A stretch of 64,000 nucleotides of DNA from Sepiola atlantica (lineage: Eukaryota > Mollusca > Cephalopoda > Sepiida > Sepiolidae), in NCBI GenBank assembly GCA_963556195.1, contig OY744519.1, positions 106,493,500 through 106,557,499 of the forward strand, given 5' to 3'. Position numbers and translations under genes: made by a program. The notes under the pieces are model-generated. The model had not been told where the DNA came from. It ran no database searches and was given only the letters and a program-made list of their open reading frames with translations. This document shows positions 1 through 10,697 of this stretch, one piece after another (within the stretch, counting starts at the first letter, position 1; the number at the start of each line of letters is the position of its first letter).

Positions 1-119
1 GTTATGCAGTTCAGAATATATGGAGTTATAGTGGTCTATCGCTCAAAACCTAGGAGAGGTTTGTGTAGAAACAAACAAGAATTACAACTTGATCTTAACC
101 GATATAAAGATAGGTATTT

Positions 120-690
120 TAGATGTTTAAATATTTCTATGCACAGGATTGACTCATAAACTAATTAACTAGTTATTATTAATTTTAGAACACAACTGCG
201 TGACGTAAAGAGTCCAAATGTGTGCTATATTAAGTTTAATTTATTTTCTGCAAAGAAGGTAAAAATGAGAGAGATGGAAGCTCCTTGTGAAAATTCAGAT
301 ACTGCCGATTTTTTTGAAATTCAAACAATAGACATCAGTTAAAAAAATATTCCCGAAATTTCAGTTTCTTTGGATTTTAAAGGTGTTTTACTGGGGCATA
401 ATACAAGCTCAACTTTCCATTTGAACATTCAAATATATCAGATTTGCATTTAATTCGACCCATAATTATTAGACACCAATTTAGCAAGATTTCCTGAATT
501 TCAATTTCTTCTGAACACTCCTGTTAGAATAAAAATCATAAAATGAGTTTTAATCAAAATTGAGATAATTATTTTAAACAAAAGTTTAGTATCATCATAT
601 GTTGGTTATTCTTCATAAGGCTACATAACAGTGGTTCAAAACTGTTCCGTTTTGGGAATGTATTTTACACATTCTGTCACAGATACTCAT
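120..690 (+). repeat. Dispersed repeat family D1, copy a
   Basis: This AT-rich unit aligns by eye, over most of its length, with 9215-9700 and 33645-34260. Shared landmarks in order are a TAGAACACA-like block near 190, TTTGAAATT blocks, TTTCCATTTGAA near 415, ATATCAGATTTGCATTTAAT near 435 and ACTGTTCCGTTTTG near 640. No open frame is conserved between the copies, so it looks non-coding. It ends just before a long TA tract. The superfamily is unknown. Confidence 0.6.
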
Positions 691-695
691 CTAGT

Positions 696-976
<281 letters not shown>

Positions 977-1228
977 GAGACAAAATGGTGCCACACTACA
1001 AAATGAATAATGAATAATATGGGGAAAACTTTATATAAGATGAAATAGAAAAAAAAAAAAAGAGAAAATAATTTTATATAAAACAAATTTTTAAAAAAAA
1101 CCGTTTTGTATGGTTTCGGAATTTACGAATAAAAAAATTCACGAATAATAACAAAGTTCTCACATTAGCATAAAAAAAATTTTTTTAAATAAAAAAATAA
1201 AACAGCTTAAAGTTCCCAAGGCACCTTT

Positions 1229-1231
<3 letters not shown>

Positions 1232-1298
<67 letters not shown>
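1232..1298. repeat. (TA)n microsatellite
   Basis: Pure TA dinucleotide tract of about 67 bases. The 260 bases before it are A/T-rich with homopolymer A runs and hold no gene. Confidence 0.97.
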
Positions 1299-1300
<2 letters not shown>

Positions 1301-1596
1301 CGTAAAATACGCCATATGAAGTAAAGGCCGACTAATAATGAAATTTTCGGCATCTTAATCGTTTAGGGAGTGAGAAAATCGAAATAGCTATCGTAAGCAA
1401 AAATAACAAAGTTCAGAAAGCCTAATAAACAATGCGTGTTTTTTTAAAATTATTATTTTTAAAAGCTTGAATTTTCGAAGCAAAGCCTATTTATAAGTAA
1501 TAGACATTATTTATTTATTTTTTTACTTCTTACTAGTGACATATTGGTAATTAGTAATGGTAGCCTGCTCGATTTTGTTTACGATATGTGAGATAC

Positions 1597-1638
1597 GCGC
1601 TGGCTGCGCTGGCTGCGCTGGCTGCGCTGGCTGCGCTT
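1597..1638. repeat. 10-bp minisatellite
   Basis: About four head-to-tail copies of the decamer GCTGCGCTGG, a GC-rich island in AT-rich DNA. It lies immediately outside the outer edge of the inverted-repeat arm at 1649-2096 and is absent outside the matching arm at 8695. Confidence 0.9.
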
Positions 1639-1648
1639 GTTGAATTAA

Positions 1649-2096
1649 TGAAAATGGTTTGGTAGTTTGGTAGTTTTGTTTTACGGCATATCAACCCTTT
1701 TTGGGTTATTTAATGCCGAATCTGGTCTTGTTTTCTTCTCTTTTTTGTTTCTTTCCCCTTTTAATATCTGTTTCTATTTAACCCATAGTTGGGACCCTAA
1801 CAGGTACTACCACTCCGGGTCAGGGTGGACCTGGGAGCAATGGTAATTAAGAGGAGGCTCCACATTCCCCAAAGTCCGTAAGCCGGATCTCACCATCGGA
1901 TGTAGTTTAAGGTCATATCCAGGACCGGGAGTAGGGTAGGAAAAATAAAAATAAAAAAGGGGAGGGAGAAAGGGAGAGGGGCTGTTGTTTTTGTTTTTGG
2001 TTTTGTAGAACATAATTAAGTTTTACAAAAAAAAAACAAAAAAAACGTCAATGTAGGTGAATTTCGTCTCAGGGAGCCACAGGGCAGCCTGATCAC
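1649..2096 (-). mobile_element. Inverted-repeat arm, left copy
   Basis: The reverse complement of this segment is almost identical to 8150-8695, including an A-run at one end and a 68-residue frame that is the same in both. The frame looks incidental, since it consists of A/C-rich codons followed by mixed sequence with no known domain. The inner edge (2047-2096) can fold: GGTGA and TCAGG pair with CCTGA and TCACC. No transposase or reverse transcriptase is visible in the arm. It may be a recent non-autonomous element copy, or one half of a large inverted duplication. Confidence 0.8.
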
Positions 2097-2204
2097 CAGA
2101 TTAATGAAAATGTAGCTCCACTCTTGAAGCATTGCGGAAATTGGAATATATTTAGAATATTCAAATTTCAACAAGCTCTAAGAGTAAGACAACATTTTCG
2201 CTGT

Positions 2205-2207
2205 ATA

Positions 2208-2288
<81 letters not shown>

Positions 2289-2289
2289 A
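2205..2289. repeat. (TA)n(GA)n compound microsatellite
   Basis: TA tract followed by about 58 bases of GA dinucleotides with two AAAG interruptions. Confidence 0.95.
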
Positions 2290-2291
2290 AA

Positions 2292-2409
2292 AAATTAGTA
2301 CAATATTCGTACCGTCGGTCTCAAGCACAGAAGGACTTAGCCATTCGGCTCTCTTCAGCTTCTGTTGTCATCTGTTTCGGAAATGTGAAGTCACGTGTCA
2401 CTCTCGTTT
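2292..2409. repeat. Dispersed repeat family D2, copy a
   Basis: About 118 bases matching 53777-53896 at roughly nine positions in ten. Both copies are bordered by TA or GA microsatellite. Shared blocks include CAAGCACAGAA, CGGCTCTCTTCAGC and CGGAAATGTGAAGTCACGTG. The size and the microsatellite borders suit a SINE tail or short non-autonomous element, but no tRNA-like head is seen. Confidence 0.75.
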
Positions 2410-2496
2410 GGACGCGTTATATATATAGCTAAAATATGAAACTAAAAGTATACTTTTGAGGATAGGACCTATAGTTAAATGGTTAAAGCTCAATAT

Positions 2497-2865
2497 ACGA
2501 TATAGAGCAATTATAAAAGATAAATGAAAGAAGAGAGATAAAGATGCACGAATGACAAATCTATTTCAACTTCGATTGTTCAATGCGAGGTGTACTCGGT
2601 ATAAAACATGTTTATTTTTCTTTCCTTAAGCCAAGGCTTTTCAAAGATTAAAATCTTATCATTAGAGGAATTACATAGATGGATAAGTTGGCAGTGGAAA
2701 AGCCAAAATTCAAACTCTTACTCTCCATTGCTTTATATATTTTTTAATTTTGAATTTTGGCTTAAGAAGAGTAAAATAAACATGTTTTTACCGAGTACAC
2801 CTTGCATTGAACAATCTAAGTTGACAGATTTGTAATTCGTACACCTTTATCTCCTTTCTTTCATT

Positions 2866-2875
<10 letters not shown>
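2497..2875. mobile_element. Fold-back (MITE-like) element with about 120-bp inverted arms
   Basis: The left arm (about 2512-2633) and the reverse complement of the right arm (about 2758-2875) agree over roughly 120 bases with a few mismatches. Landmarks are TTGTTCAATGC, AGGTGTACTCGGTA, AACATGTTTATTTT and CTTAAGCCAA. The loop is about 125 bases. A single arm of the same family sits at 22990-23138. No transposase is encoded. A transcript would form a long hairpin. The right arm runs directly into a TA tract. Confidence 0.85.

Positions 2876-2940
<65 letters not shown>
2873..2940. repeat. (TA)n microsatellite
   Basis: Pure TA tract directly abutting the right arm of the fold-back element. Confidence 0.97.
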
Positions 2941-2944
<4 letters not shown>

Positions 2945-3479
2945 AATCCCACAAAAGATACAACAGTCAACTAATAGTGAGTTTACTGAACTTTTTATTT
3001 GATTTGATTTATTTATCGTTGTAATTATTAACATAAACATTGGATGCGTTTTTGCACTGCTTCGATTGTGGACGCATCTCACGACTTGATAACTTATTCT
3101 ATTTTTTCAAACTTTTCAATTTTTCGTATTTTGGACTGTCACTCATTACCTGGATCAATCTTCAGTCAACCTCCTGGATACCTTTCCTCAATATGTTTTG
3201 AATTGTTTGACTTGGATGAATTATATAGATTCAACAAAAAAGTATGTTTTGGGTTGATATATTTGATGCTATATAATTTTATGTATTTGTGTATATATTT
3301 TTATGTATTTTCAAAGTGTAATTTTATTACCTGCAGTAATATCACTGCGGTAATGGTCCTCTGAGGAGAAGAATGATCTTTGAAAACTCATGAGTTAAGG
3401 ACGTTTAGATACTTTGCTTGAACTTTGAATTATAATAAAATTGGAATGGCACCTTATTTTATTGTTTCATTTTGTATTA

Positions 3480-3480
<1 letters not shown>
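2941..3480. other. Unassigned AT-rich DNA
   Basis: A 106-residue plus-strand frame (3044-3364) shows no recognisable domain and an unremarkable composition. Nothing else could be supported here. Confidence 0.5.

Positions 3481-3536
<56 letters not shown>
3481..3536. repeat. (TA)n microsatellite
   Basis: Pure TA tract of about 56 bases at the upstream edge of a Penelope-like fragment. Confidence 0.97.
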
Positions 3537-3538
<2 letters not shown>

Positions 3539-4115
3539 CCACTCGCAAAATATAGTACCTACATTTGCCACACAACAACATATCTCTCCCGACACCTTAA
3601 TTCCATCTATCAAACACTAGCACATTACAATTCCACATCACTACACGAAACAAACTACTACAGTAAGCCGCGATAAGATAACTCCTAACCCTAACCCTTA
3701 CCCTAACCCTAAGCCCAACCCTAAAATCATGCACACAAATAACTGTACATGACGTTTAAAAATCCCAGAAGCACTATACATTAAAAAGAAAAAAAATAAC
3801 ATTAATGGAATAGCTATTAACATTGGCTGTCGCGTATTAAATATATGGCACGATTAAATCAAATATAAATAAATATACAAGCACATAAAACAGATTAAAT
3901 TAAACTTTATTTTTCCACAATTTAAAAAATAAATAAAACTCCCGCCAAAATTACAGAATAAAATTATTTAGAAAAACCTTAATTAAAAACAACACTCCTG
4001 ACAACGATCGCGGAGATCTAAAGCTCATGAGATGGCCGAAAAAAGAACTCTCGAATTCATGCTCTATGAATAAAAAACCAGAAACCCAGAACTCGACGAG
4101 CCGAGACAACCATGA
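3537..4115 (+). mobile_element. Penelope-like element lineage 1, C-terminal and 3' fragment
   Basis: Translation around 3545-3625 gives a decayed GIY-YIG-type endonuclease segment (TYICHTTTYLSRHL, where intact family members have YIG-x-TTTLSRRL). After the telomere-like array, 3765-3860 continues with IPEALYIKKK and INGIAINIGCRVLN. This is the same end seen at 61380-61480 (IIEALYIQKLQPNIN, IAFNTGYN). From 3985 to 4115 it matches the 3' untranslated region of the PLE at 62110-62300 (CTCCTGA, GAGATGGCC and GAAA/AACTCG landmarks). It is interrupted, 5'-truncated and non-functional. Confidence 0.75.
3685..3725. repeat. Interstitial telomere-like (CCCTAA)n array
   Basis: Six to seven units of CCCTAA, the C-rich strand of the TTAGGG animal telomere repeat, with variants such as CCCTTA and GCCCAA. 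It interrupts the Penelope-like fragment, at a position where the paralogous copies have CTAATAACTAACACC-like sequence. Confidence 0.85.
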
Positions 4116-4138
4116 AGAAGAAAACCGTTTTCGATCTC

Positions 4139-4158
4139 TGTCTCTCACTCTCTATCTA

Positions 4159-4241
<83 letters not shown>

Positions 4242-4251
4242 TTATATATTC

Positions 4252-4282
<31 letters not shown>
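4139..4282. repeat. (CT)n(TA)n(GT)n compound microsatellite
   Basis: CT dinucleotides with CTAT variants, then TA with TTTATA interruptions, then about eight GT units. Confidence 0.95.
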
Positions 4283-4283
<1 letters not shown>

Positions 4284-5989
4284 TGCAATGCGTTTGTGTC
4301 TTTTGCATGAACTTATGACAAATGTACGCCAAGCGGGCTTATATATTTTCAACTATATACAATTTTGTTCATCTAGTCTTAACTTCGCTTGTCCCATATT
4401 GGGGAGGTGACATTTCCTACAGACTCCGTGTTTAATCTTGCTCACGTTGGGAGAAAAGTGAATAGTGACTATCTGATTCTATAACTGCCAACGAAAATGA
4501 ATTACTTTCGATTCCATAATTCATATTCGGCCTGACTGAAATGTTATTTGCAAAATAACCTTTTGTTGCTATTTATTTGTTTGCTGTCTAAAATACGGCA
4601 GATTTTAAGAGCTCGGCAGAAACGCAATTAGAAGTTGTTCTATTAGAAATTTGGTCATTTGAATGTTTGTAATTAGGGGAAACCGAATAGAAATATTTAA
4701 TGAATAAAACAAAAAATATCATTGAAATATTTTAATGACATGGACTGAATCAATTTCTTAGAGCGACGAAAGTGTGTGTACCACCAGGTTTTTGTGTTAT
4801 GCTTAGCAAACGAACTAACATGTGTTGCCCGGCAAATAACCCAGCAAAAAATAACCTTTCTAAACTTTTACGCAAGCTTTGCAGAAACGTTGATTTGACG
4901 TCACTGTTTCCGGCCAACATTTTTCTATAGATCGAGGATACACCATAGTAATCATTTTGACAATCTACGCAGTGACCTGACACAATATAACTGTCTTTGT
5001 CGAGATAAGTTATGGCTCGGGTAGTTCCTAAAAGTGGTTGGATTTTAATAGTCCTAAACTATAAAATCAATAAGGGTGTAAGGGACATAACAAGAATCGT
5101 ACTTTAATTTTGTTAGTTGCAAGGTTCTCCCATGAAGATTTAACACCAAAAGCAAAAGTTGTATTAAATGATGATCTTTTTTCGATTTAGTTCACTAAAA
5201 GTACTTAAGTATTGGGTTAAATTCTAACCTCGTGCGTTATTGCTTCGTCTGTCAAACATCCCATCCCAGATCAACTCCCTCTATTGTTATTTTCCCTGAG
5301 AATATATAATAATTGTATTATCCCATATTACGGCAGATTTTCTGGACAACTTTTCACCAGATTTACATTGTCGCATTTTCTGTGTTCTTTATCCTAGAAG
5401 TTGCTATCTAATTTTATCAGAATTTAAGATCGAATTCATTTTAAAACATTTTGATAAACGTATGTCTAATTGCTCATTACTTACCTTACTGACGTTCAGG
5501 TTAAAAGAAAATATGTGATCCTAATCTCTTTCCATTGTGTTTTAAAATAATATTTTCGATTTTTTTCTTTAATATTAACATAATTTTTCATTACGTGGCT
5601 TCATGTTAAGGGTTTCTTACTTCCGATCTCCCTTATCTGCGTCATATCATTATAACATTTCCTCCTCTTTTTCTGGGGCGTTACTGGCGATCGCACGAAG
5701 TCTCAATATCGATAAATGGTGACGGGTCCGTTTCCGACTGTTTTGTCTCAACCAAAGTGCCCCCTCGTAGAAAATTGTTTTCCAACTTTCCGACCTTGTG
5801 ACTCATTTTGATACAATGTGAATCAAGTAAATAAAAAGACTCTCCAACATTACGGCGTTGTGGAAGAATAAAAGTGTAGTATCTGTTCTTTCTCTCGAAG
5901 CGATATTTCCAAGCATTATCTCAATAGTTTTATAGACCAAAATAATAAGCAAAGTGCAGCAAGCCATGTAAAAGAGAGTTAGAAAATAT
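4283..5989. other. Unassigned non-coding DNA
   Basis: Mixed-composition DNA. Frames of up to 77 residues (for example 4750-4983 minus) contain no recognisable motif. No RNA gene or repeat match within the window was found. Confidence 0.45.
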
Positions 5990-6540
5990 TGCATCTATAT
6001 ATCGTATGAATCTTTGTTTGAGTTGACTTTAAATTTCGATATGGTTAACGACTTCCTCTGGAAGGCTGTTTGCACGGGAGAGGAATAAACACCCACAGAG
6101 AATGCTGCCTTTTCTGGTGAGACAAAAGAGGCGATGGTACGTCTTCTGCGAGTGTCCGTGGTGATCGCGATTATGGATTGGAGTGGTTAACTCTATAAGT
6201 AGATTTACATTTTCGTTGATGATTGCTGTATGCCAGAATCAGATCTCCTCGCATCCCCCGCTGCTCAAGTGAGAATAGATTTAGTCTTTATTAGATATAG
6301 TCTGTGGGTAAGCGTGGAGATACCAGTTACCAGCTTTGTTACCTACCGTTTAACACGCTCTGGGTGTACGATATCTTTTTTCAAGATAAGTATGTATTGC
6401 TTCTATGGCATACTCAAGAATGTGTGTATCAAGATTATGTATAGCGGACGGAACGCATGTGCTCTTAGGTTGATATAGGATCTGAAGAACAGGTAAAGAA
6501 CCCGCCTGACTTTGTTTATCATCCCGATACAATGACTTAT
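5990..6540 (-). pseudogene. CR1/L2-type LINE, reverse-transcriptase C-terminal remnant
   Basis: Reading the minus strand in more than one frame gives RLNLFSLEQRGMRGDLILAY near 6250, then HHGHSQKTYH, and NSLPEEVVN near 6060. This order (L-F-x-L-x-x-R-R-x-RGDLI, then a basic stretch, then WNSLPEEVV) is typical of the end of CR1/L2-like LINE ORF2 proteins. Frameshifts and stops break it and no catalytic part remains. The precise clade is uncertain. Confidence 0.65.
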
Positions 6541-7659
6541 TTGTTTGAAAGAGTTTTAAAAGTCCTTTGGCGAGGGAAGTTTATTGACGCCCGGATTCGT
6601 GTAAGAGTCCGGACGGGACTATACGGGTATTTTTTCTTTCTAATTAAGAGTGTTCCTTTTCCAGGGGCTCAATTCTTCACATTAATAACCAACCTTATGT
6701 CTAACATTGCGCTTATTGAAAAGGCAAATAAATAAGGGGCTTTCCATAACGTTCACTAGTGCATGTCAATAACGTTTACAGTGTGTTGTTCAGCTTTTAC
6801 TTGTGAGTGTTATAACAAGAATGTGCGTACGTAACGAAATTATAGCGATGTAAGCTGAAAAAGCAGGATATTAGATAGAAATGATAACCTAGATGTTAAC
6901 AAAATTTAGATCAGAAGTGTTGGTAGATGTCACGTTTGGAATCAGACAGGGATTGTTTGAATAATTTCAAGTTTGAGACTAAAATTCAAATTTGAAGTAA
7001 GGGATTGAGGAATGTTTTTAAAAAAATTGATAAAAACGTACGCCACTGATAGAGAGAAGTTCGTGGAAACATCGAAGTGACCAGACGTTCCGCCTTTTGC
7101 TCACCTAAGATGCAGTTAGGAAGTTGACTTTAACTATAAAGCAGAGTGTGATAAATTATGAGCTATGTATAAAAATCATTTCTTTTTTCGATTTATTCAT
7201 CTTAGCTGCAACGCCTTTTGAAGCCCAATAAAACACACGGACAACATTGCACGTGCGTAATATCTGCCTTTATTGTTGAGATGAAGAAGTGTTTATATTT
7301 ACAATATTTAGATTGATGGAACAGTTCTCCTCATCTTAGTTGTTACATTCACAATGTTTCCGCCGATGTATTCTCCAGCCTTTTTTCAGGTCCCAGTCGA
7401 ATTTATTAGAGATGCATTAGGTTTTAAAGACCCATAACCTGAGTCGGAATTCCATAAAAATACTGGGTTGATTGAATCATTTTGCTTAAAAGGAATTCTG
7501 CGTAAATCGAGATTGTGAATTAAATTTAAAAAATGTATAATCAACGGGGTATTCTGTTATGCTTATCAATGTTTGTTTAAATGACAGAATAGTGTCTAAA
7601 TACAAAATATATACAACTGCTTATTTCCCTAAAATCGAACTTTAAAAATAAACGAGATA
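6541..7659. other. Unassigned non-coding DNA
   Basis: No protein, RNA or repeat family recognised. Frames of up to 67 residues look random. Confidence 0.45.
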
Positions 7660-8065
7660 CAAAATAATGAATCATGCCCCCATCGCCGCAATGGTGCATC
7701 CTTGTGTTTGGTTTAGAAGTACTCCAATGGAATGTGTACCGATGAACCTGCTGCTCTGATGCCCCTCGACGTAAATACATTCGACCAATCCGACAATCAG
7801 CTAAATCCCATTCATTTACTACGGAGGTCCCCAGATACCGGAGAGCCTTCTACTCCAATAGCTTCTTTTCTCGATCTGCCGGCCTTTGGAACTCCCTCCA
7901 TGCTCATTGTTTCCCCAACTGTACCTACATGCAGAAATGTAAAACTAATGTGAACAAAGATCTCGCTGCACTGCTCCCAATTTAAGATGCTCCCCTAAAC
8001 TTTCACCCTAATTCTCAGTAGCCCCTTACGTCAACAGTGACAACTTGCCATTGTTTGGTGTAACT
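7660..8065 (+). pseudogene. LINE-A 3' end (reverse-transcriptase C-terminus)
   Basis: The plus strand matches the last part of the LINE-A protein at 23935-24160 (minus) and 62500-62800 (minus). Shared features are a NGMCTDE-x-AAL segment near 7722, the PTVPTC end near 7915, and the 3' flank with AGTAGCCCCTTACG near 8020 and GCCATTGTTTGG near 8050. A frameshift lies near 7830. It is 5'-truncated and followed directly by the inverted-repeat arm. Confidence 0.75.
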
Positions 8066-8149
8066 AAGTTAAAAAGTAAATAAAAAACAATTGCTCTGTA
8101 TCAAATTCTGAGTTATATTAAGTTATAAAATTTTAACCCTGGTGATACC

Positions 8150-8695
8150 AGATCAGGCTGCCCTGTGGCTCCCTGAGACGAAATTCACCTACATTGACGT
8201 TTTTTTTTTTTTTTTTTTTTGTAAAACTTAATTATGTTCTACAAAACCAAAAACAAAAACAACAGCCCCTCTCCCTTTCTCCCTCCCCTTTTTTATTTTT
8301 ATTTTTCCTACCCTACTCCCGGTCCTGGATATGACCTTAAACTACATCCGATGGTGAGATCCGGCTTACGGACTTTGGGGAATGTGGAGCCTCCTCTTAA
8401 TTACCATTGCTCCCAGGTCCACCCTGACCCGGAGTGGTAGTACCTGTTAGGGTCCCAACTATGGGTTAAATAGAAACAGATATTAAAAGGGGAAAGAAAC
8501 AAGAAAGAGAAGAAAACAAGACCAGATTCAGCATTAAATAACCCAAAAAGGGTTGATATGCCGTAAAACAAAACTACCAAACCAAAAACCCTGATTAAAC
8601 ATTTGAAAATATAAAGAACTTGAAGCATAAAAACTTTCACTATAATGACCAGATTGATATGCCGTAAAACAAAACTACCAAACTACCAAACCAAT
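8150..8695 (+). mobile_element. Inverted-repeat arm, right copy
   Basis: Nearly identical to the reverse complement of 1649-2096, with a longer T-run (about 22 T at 8200-8220). The outer block TTGATATGCCGTAAAACAAA occurs twice, at about 8555 and 8656, so this copy carries about 100 extra bases (8583-8654), either an internal duplication or an insertion. The 79-residue minus-strand frame over it appears incidental. Confidence 0.8.
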
Positions 8696-9214
8696 TTTAA
8701 CCCGACCGCTTCATGCACCCGAGTGTTAGTATTATGTATGTGCGGGGTAAACATCTTAACAAATGAACTTATTATGCATTATGGGATACGTATTCCCGGC
8801 AACATGTGGAGTAACGTGGGAATTATTCTTTATCTAAACGTTACCATTTATGTAGTGTCTCCTGATATTGCACCACCCATAAAAACGAAAGTTCAAGACT
8901 AATGTATACACATTGCTTATACTCGTCCTGTGATGGATATCCGTCTAGTTCATGGTAAGATCAGAAAGCACTGGCATTATATTCAATTCCTGCAGAAAAT
9001 AAGATTCTTCTTTCTTATTTTGTGGAATGCTGTTAGGATTTACACCGGCTTCATTCCATTGGTTAGAATGCGACGCCCACGCAACAGCGAATGAAATAGA
9101 GAATGTGTTTAATGTGTACGTGATCATGAAACTATGAAGTCACTACAGACAACAGACCCGTACATGTAAGCAGTATGTAAGTGCAAGTTAATATTTTAAC
9201 ACACTATTTATATA
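8696..9214. other. Unassigned non-coding DNA
   Basis: Short frames only, no recognised family. Confidence 0.45.
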
Positions 9215-9700
9215 AAGTTAAGTATGTTTATATATTTCTTTCTAGAGAGTTCACCCCTAAACGAATGAACCGAACATTATGATTTTTAGAACACAGCTGC
9301 TAGGCGTAATGGTTGGTAATGTGGGCTATAGTTCTTTAATTTAGTGTTATGCAAAGCAAACAAATAGTTAGTGGAAGCGCTTTGTGAAAATTTATATACC
9401 CCCGATTTTTTGTGAAATTTTAAAATAAATTGCTCAAATTTGAGTTTCTTTGAAATATTTTAAAAGGGTTTTGTGGAGCAGAACATGAGCGCAACCTTCC
9501 ATTTAAAAATTCAAATATTTCAAATTTGCATTTAATTTCATCCATAGTCATTAGAAACCAATGAATCAAGATTCTCTGAATTTCAATTTCTTTTAAGCTT
9601 TAAATTTGAGGCATTTTCTTGAAACAAAATCATGCAATTGATTTTGATCAAAACTGAAATAAGGATTCTAGACAAAAGTTTTATAAGCATTCATCCTTGT
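9215..9700 (+). repeat. Dispersed repeat family D1, copy b
   Basis: Aligns with 120-690 and 33645-34260. Landmarks include TTTTTAGAACACAGCTGC near 9282, TTAGTGTTATGCAAAG near 9342, CAACCTTCCATTTAAAAATTC near 9493, and CAAAATCATGCAATTGATTT near 9627. It is non-coding. Confidence 0.65.
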
Positions 9701-9759
9701 AAGCAGATATAAAATGGCTCTATTCAGAGAATTCATTTAACTTATCCTTGGACATATAT

Positions 9760-9763
<4 letters not shown>

Positions 9764-9802
<39 letters not shown>

Positions 9803-9833
9803 CCGTCCCTGTTTTTCTCTTTATATATTTATA

Positions 9834-9898
<65 letters not shown>

Positions 9899-9954
9899 CT
9901 ATTCGTACAAACATGTACAAATACGGCATTTCCATGGCGGTGTTTCGATCAAAA

Positions 9955-10014
<60 letters not shown>
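9764..10014. repeat. (CT)n and two (TA)n microsatellites
   Basis: CT tract 9764-9800, TA tract 9826-9898 and TA tract 9956-10014, with a 57-base unique spacer between the two TA tracts. Confidence 0.95.
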
Positions 10015-10015
<1 letters not shown>

Positions 10016-10017
<2 letters not shown>

Positions 10018-10395
10018 GCATAAAATCGAGGCATACGCCAAAAAGAACAGAGGATGCAGAATATAATTTTAAAAAATCAAAATCAAGACATATTTTTATT
10101 CATTTTAAATTTCATGTATTTGTAGTTTCGTTTTGCAATCATTTTGCTAAAAACACAGTCTTGTCAAGCTGAGAGATATTAGAAGTAGTAGGAGTACCTG
10201 ATGTCCGTCAGAATGGAAATAGGGCGAATATGTCATTTTCTTTTTTTTATATACTAGTCTCTTGTTTTTTTAATATGGGAAACGCTGTGCAGCGTGTACA
10301 TGTTAAGAATTGGTGAGTTCATATTATTTTAAAGTATCTTTCAAGAAGTTTAGCATAAAATAGAGGTATACGCCTAAAAGCACGGAGGATGCAGA
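10016..10395. repeat. 45-bp direct repeat pair
   Basis: The segment at about 10016-10060 (AGCATAAAATCGAGGCATAC followed by GCC, then GAGGATGCAGA) recurs at about 10351-10395 with a few substitutions, 335 bases downstream in the same orientation. Confidence 0.7.
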
Positions 10396-10638
10396 TATTT
10401 TTATTTTTATCATTATGACAGACAAACAAAACAGTTTGGGTTCGAAAGAGGATTTTTGTCGCTACACGTGTCATGTTGACGCATGTGTGTAACTCTATTG
10501 TACACACTTGTTTTTTATGAAAACGCGTGTCGTCGCTTGCGACCTCCTTCAATTAAAGAATACAAGTTTTCTTTTACAAATTGAGGGTTTGTCTGTATGA
10601 GAAAGATATAGAGGCATCTAATACAGACAATCAAATAT

Positions 10639-10697
10639 CTAACTATCTATCTATCTATCTATCTGTCTATATGTATATCTATCTATCTATCTCTATA
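10639..10697. repeat. (CTAT)n tetranucleotide microsatellite
   Basis: Two blocks of CTAT repeats separated by a CTGTCTATATGTAT interruption. Confidence 0.9.

Noticed and set aside
1807..2013. 68-residue frame identical to that at 8234-8440
   Set aside because: Identity reflects the near-identical inverted arms, not protein selection. The peptide begins in an A-rich run and has no domain.
1649..8695. A single 7-kb transposon with 0.45-kb terminal inverted repeats
   Set aside because: The interior consists of unrelated older repeats and no transposase or polymerase, and the arms are far younger than the interior.
10639..10697. CRISPR-like short repeats
   Set aside because: These are contiguous tetranucleotide units without unique spacers. 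No array with regular repeats and spacers exists in the window.
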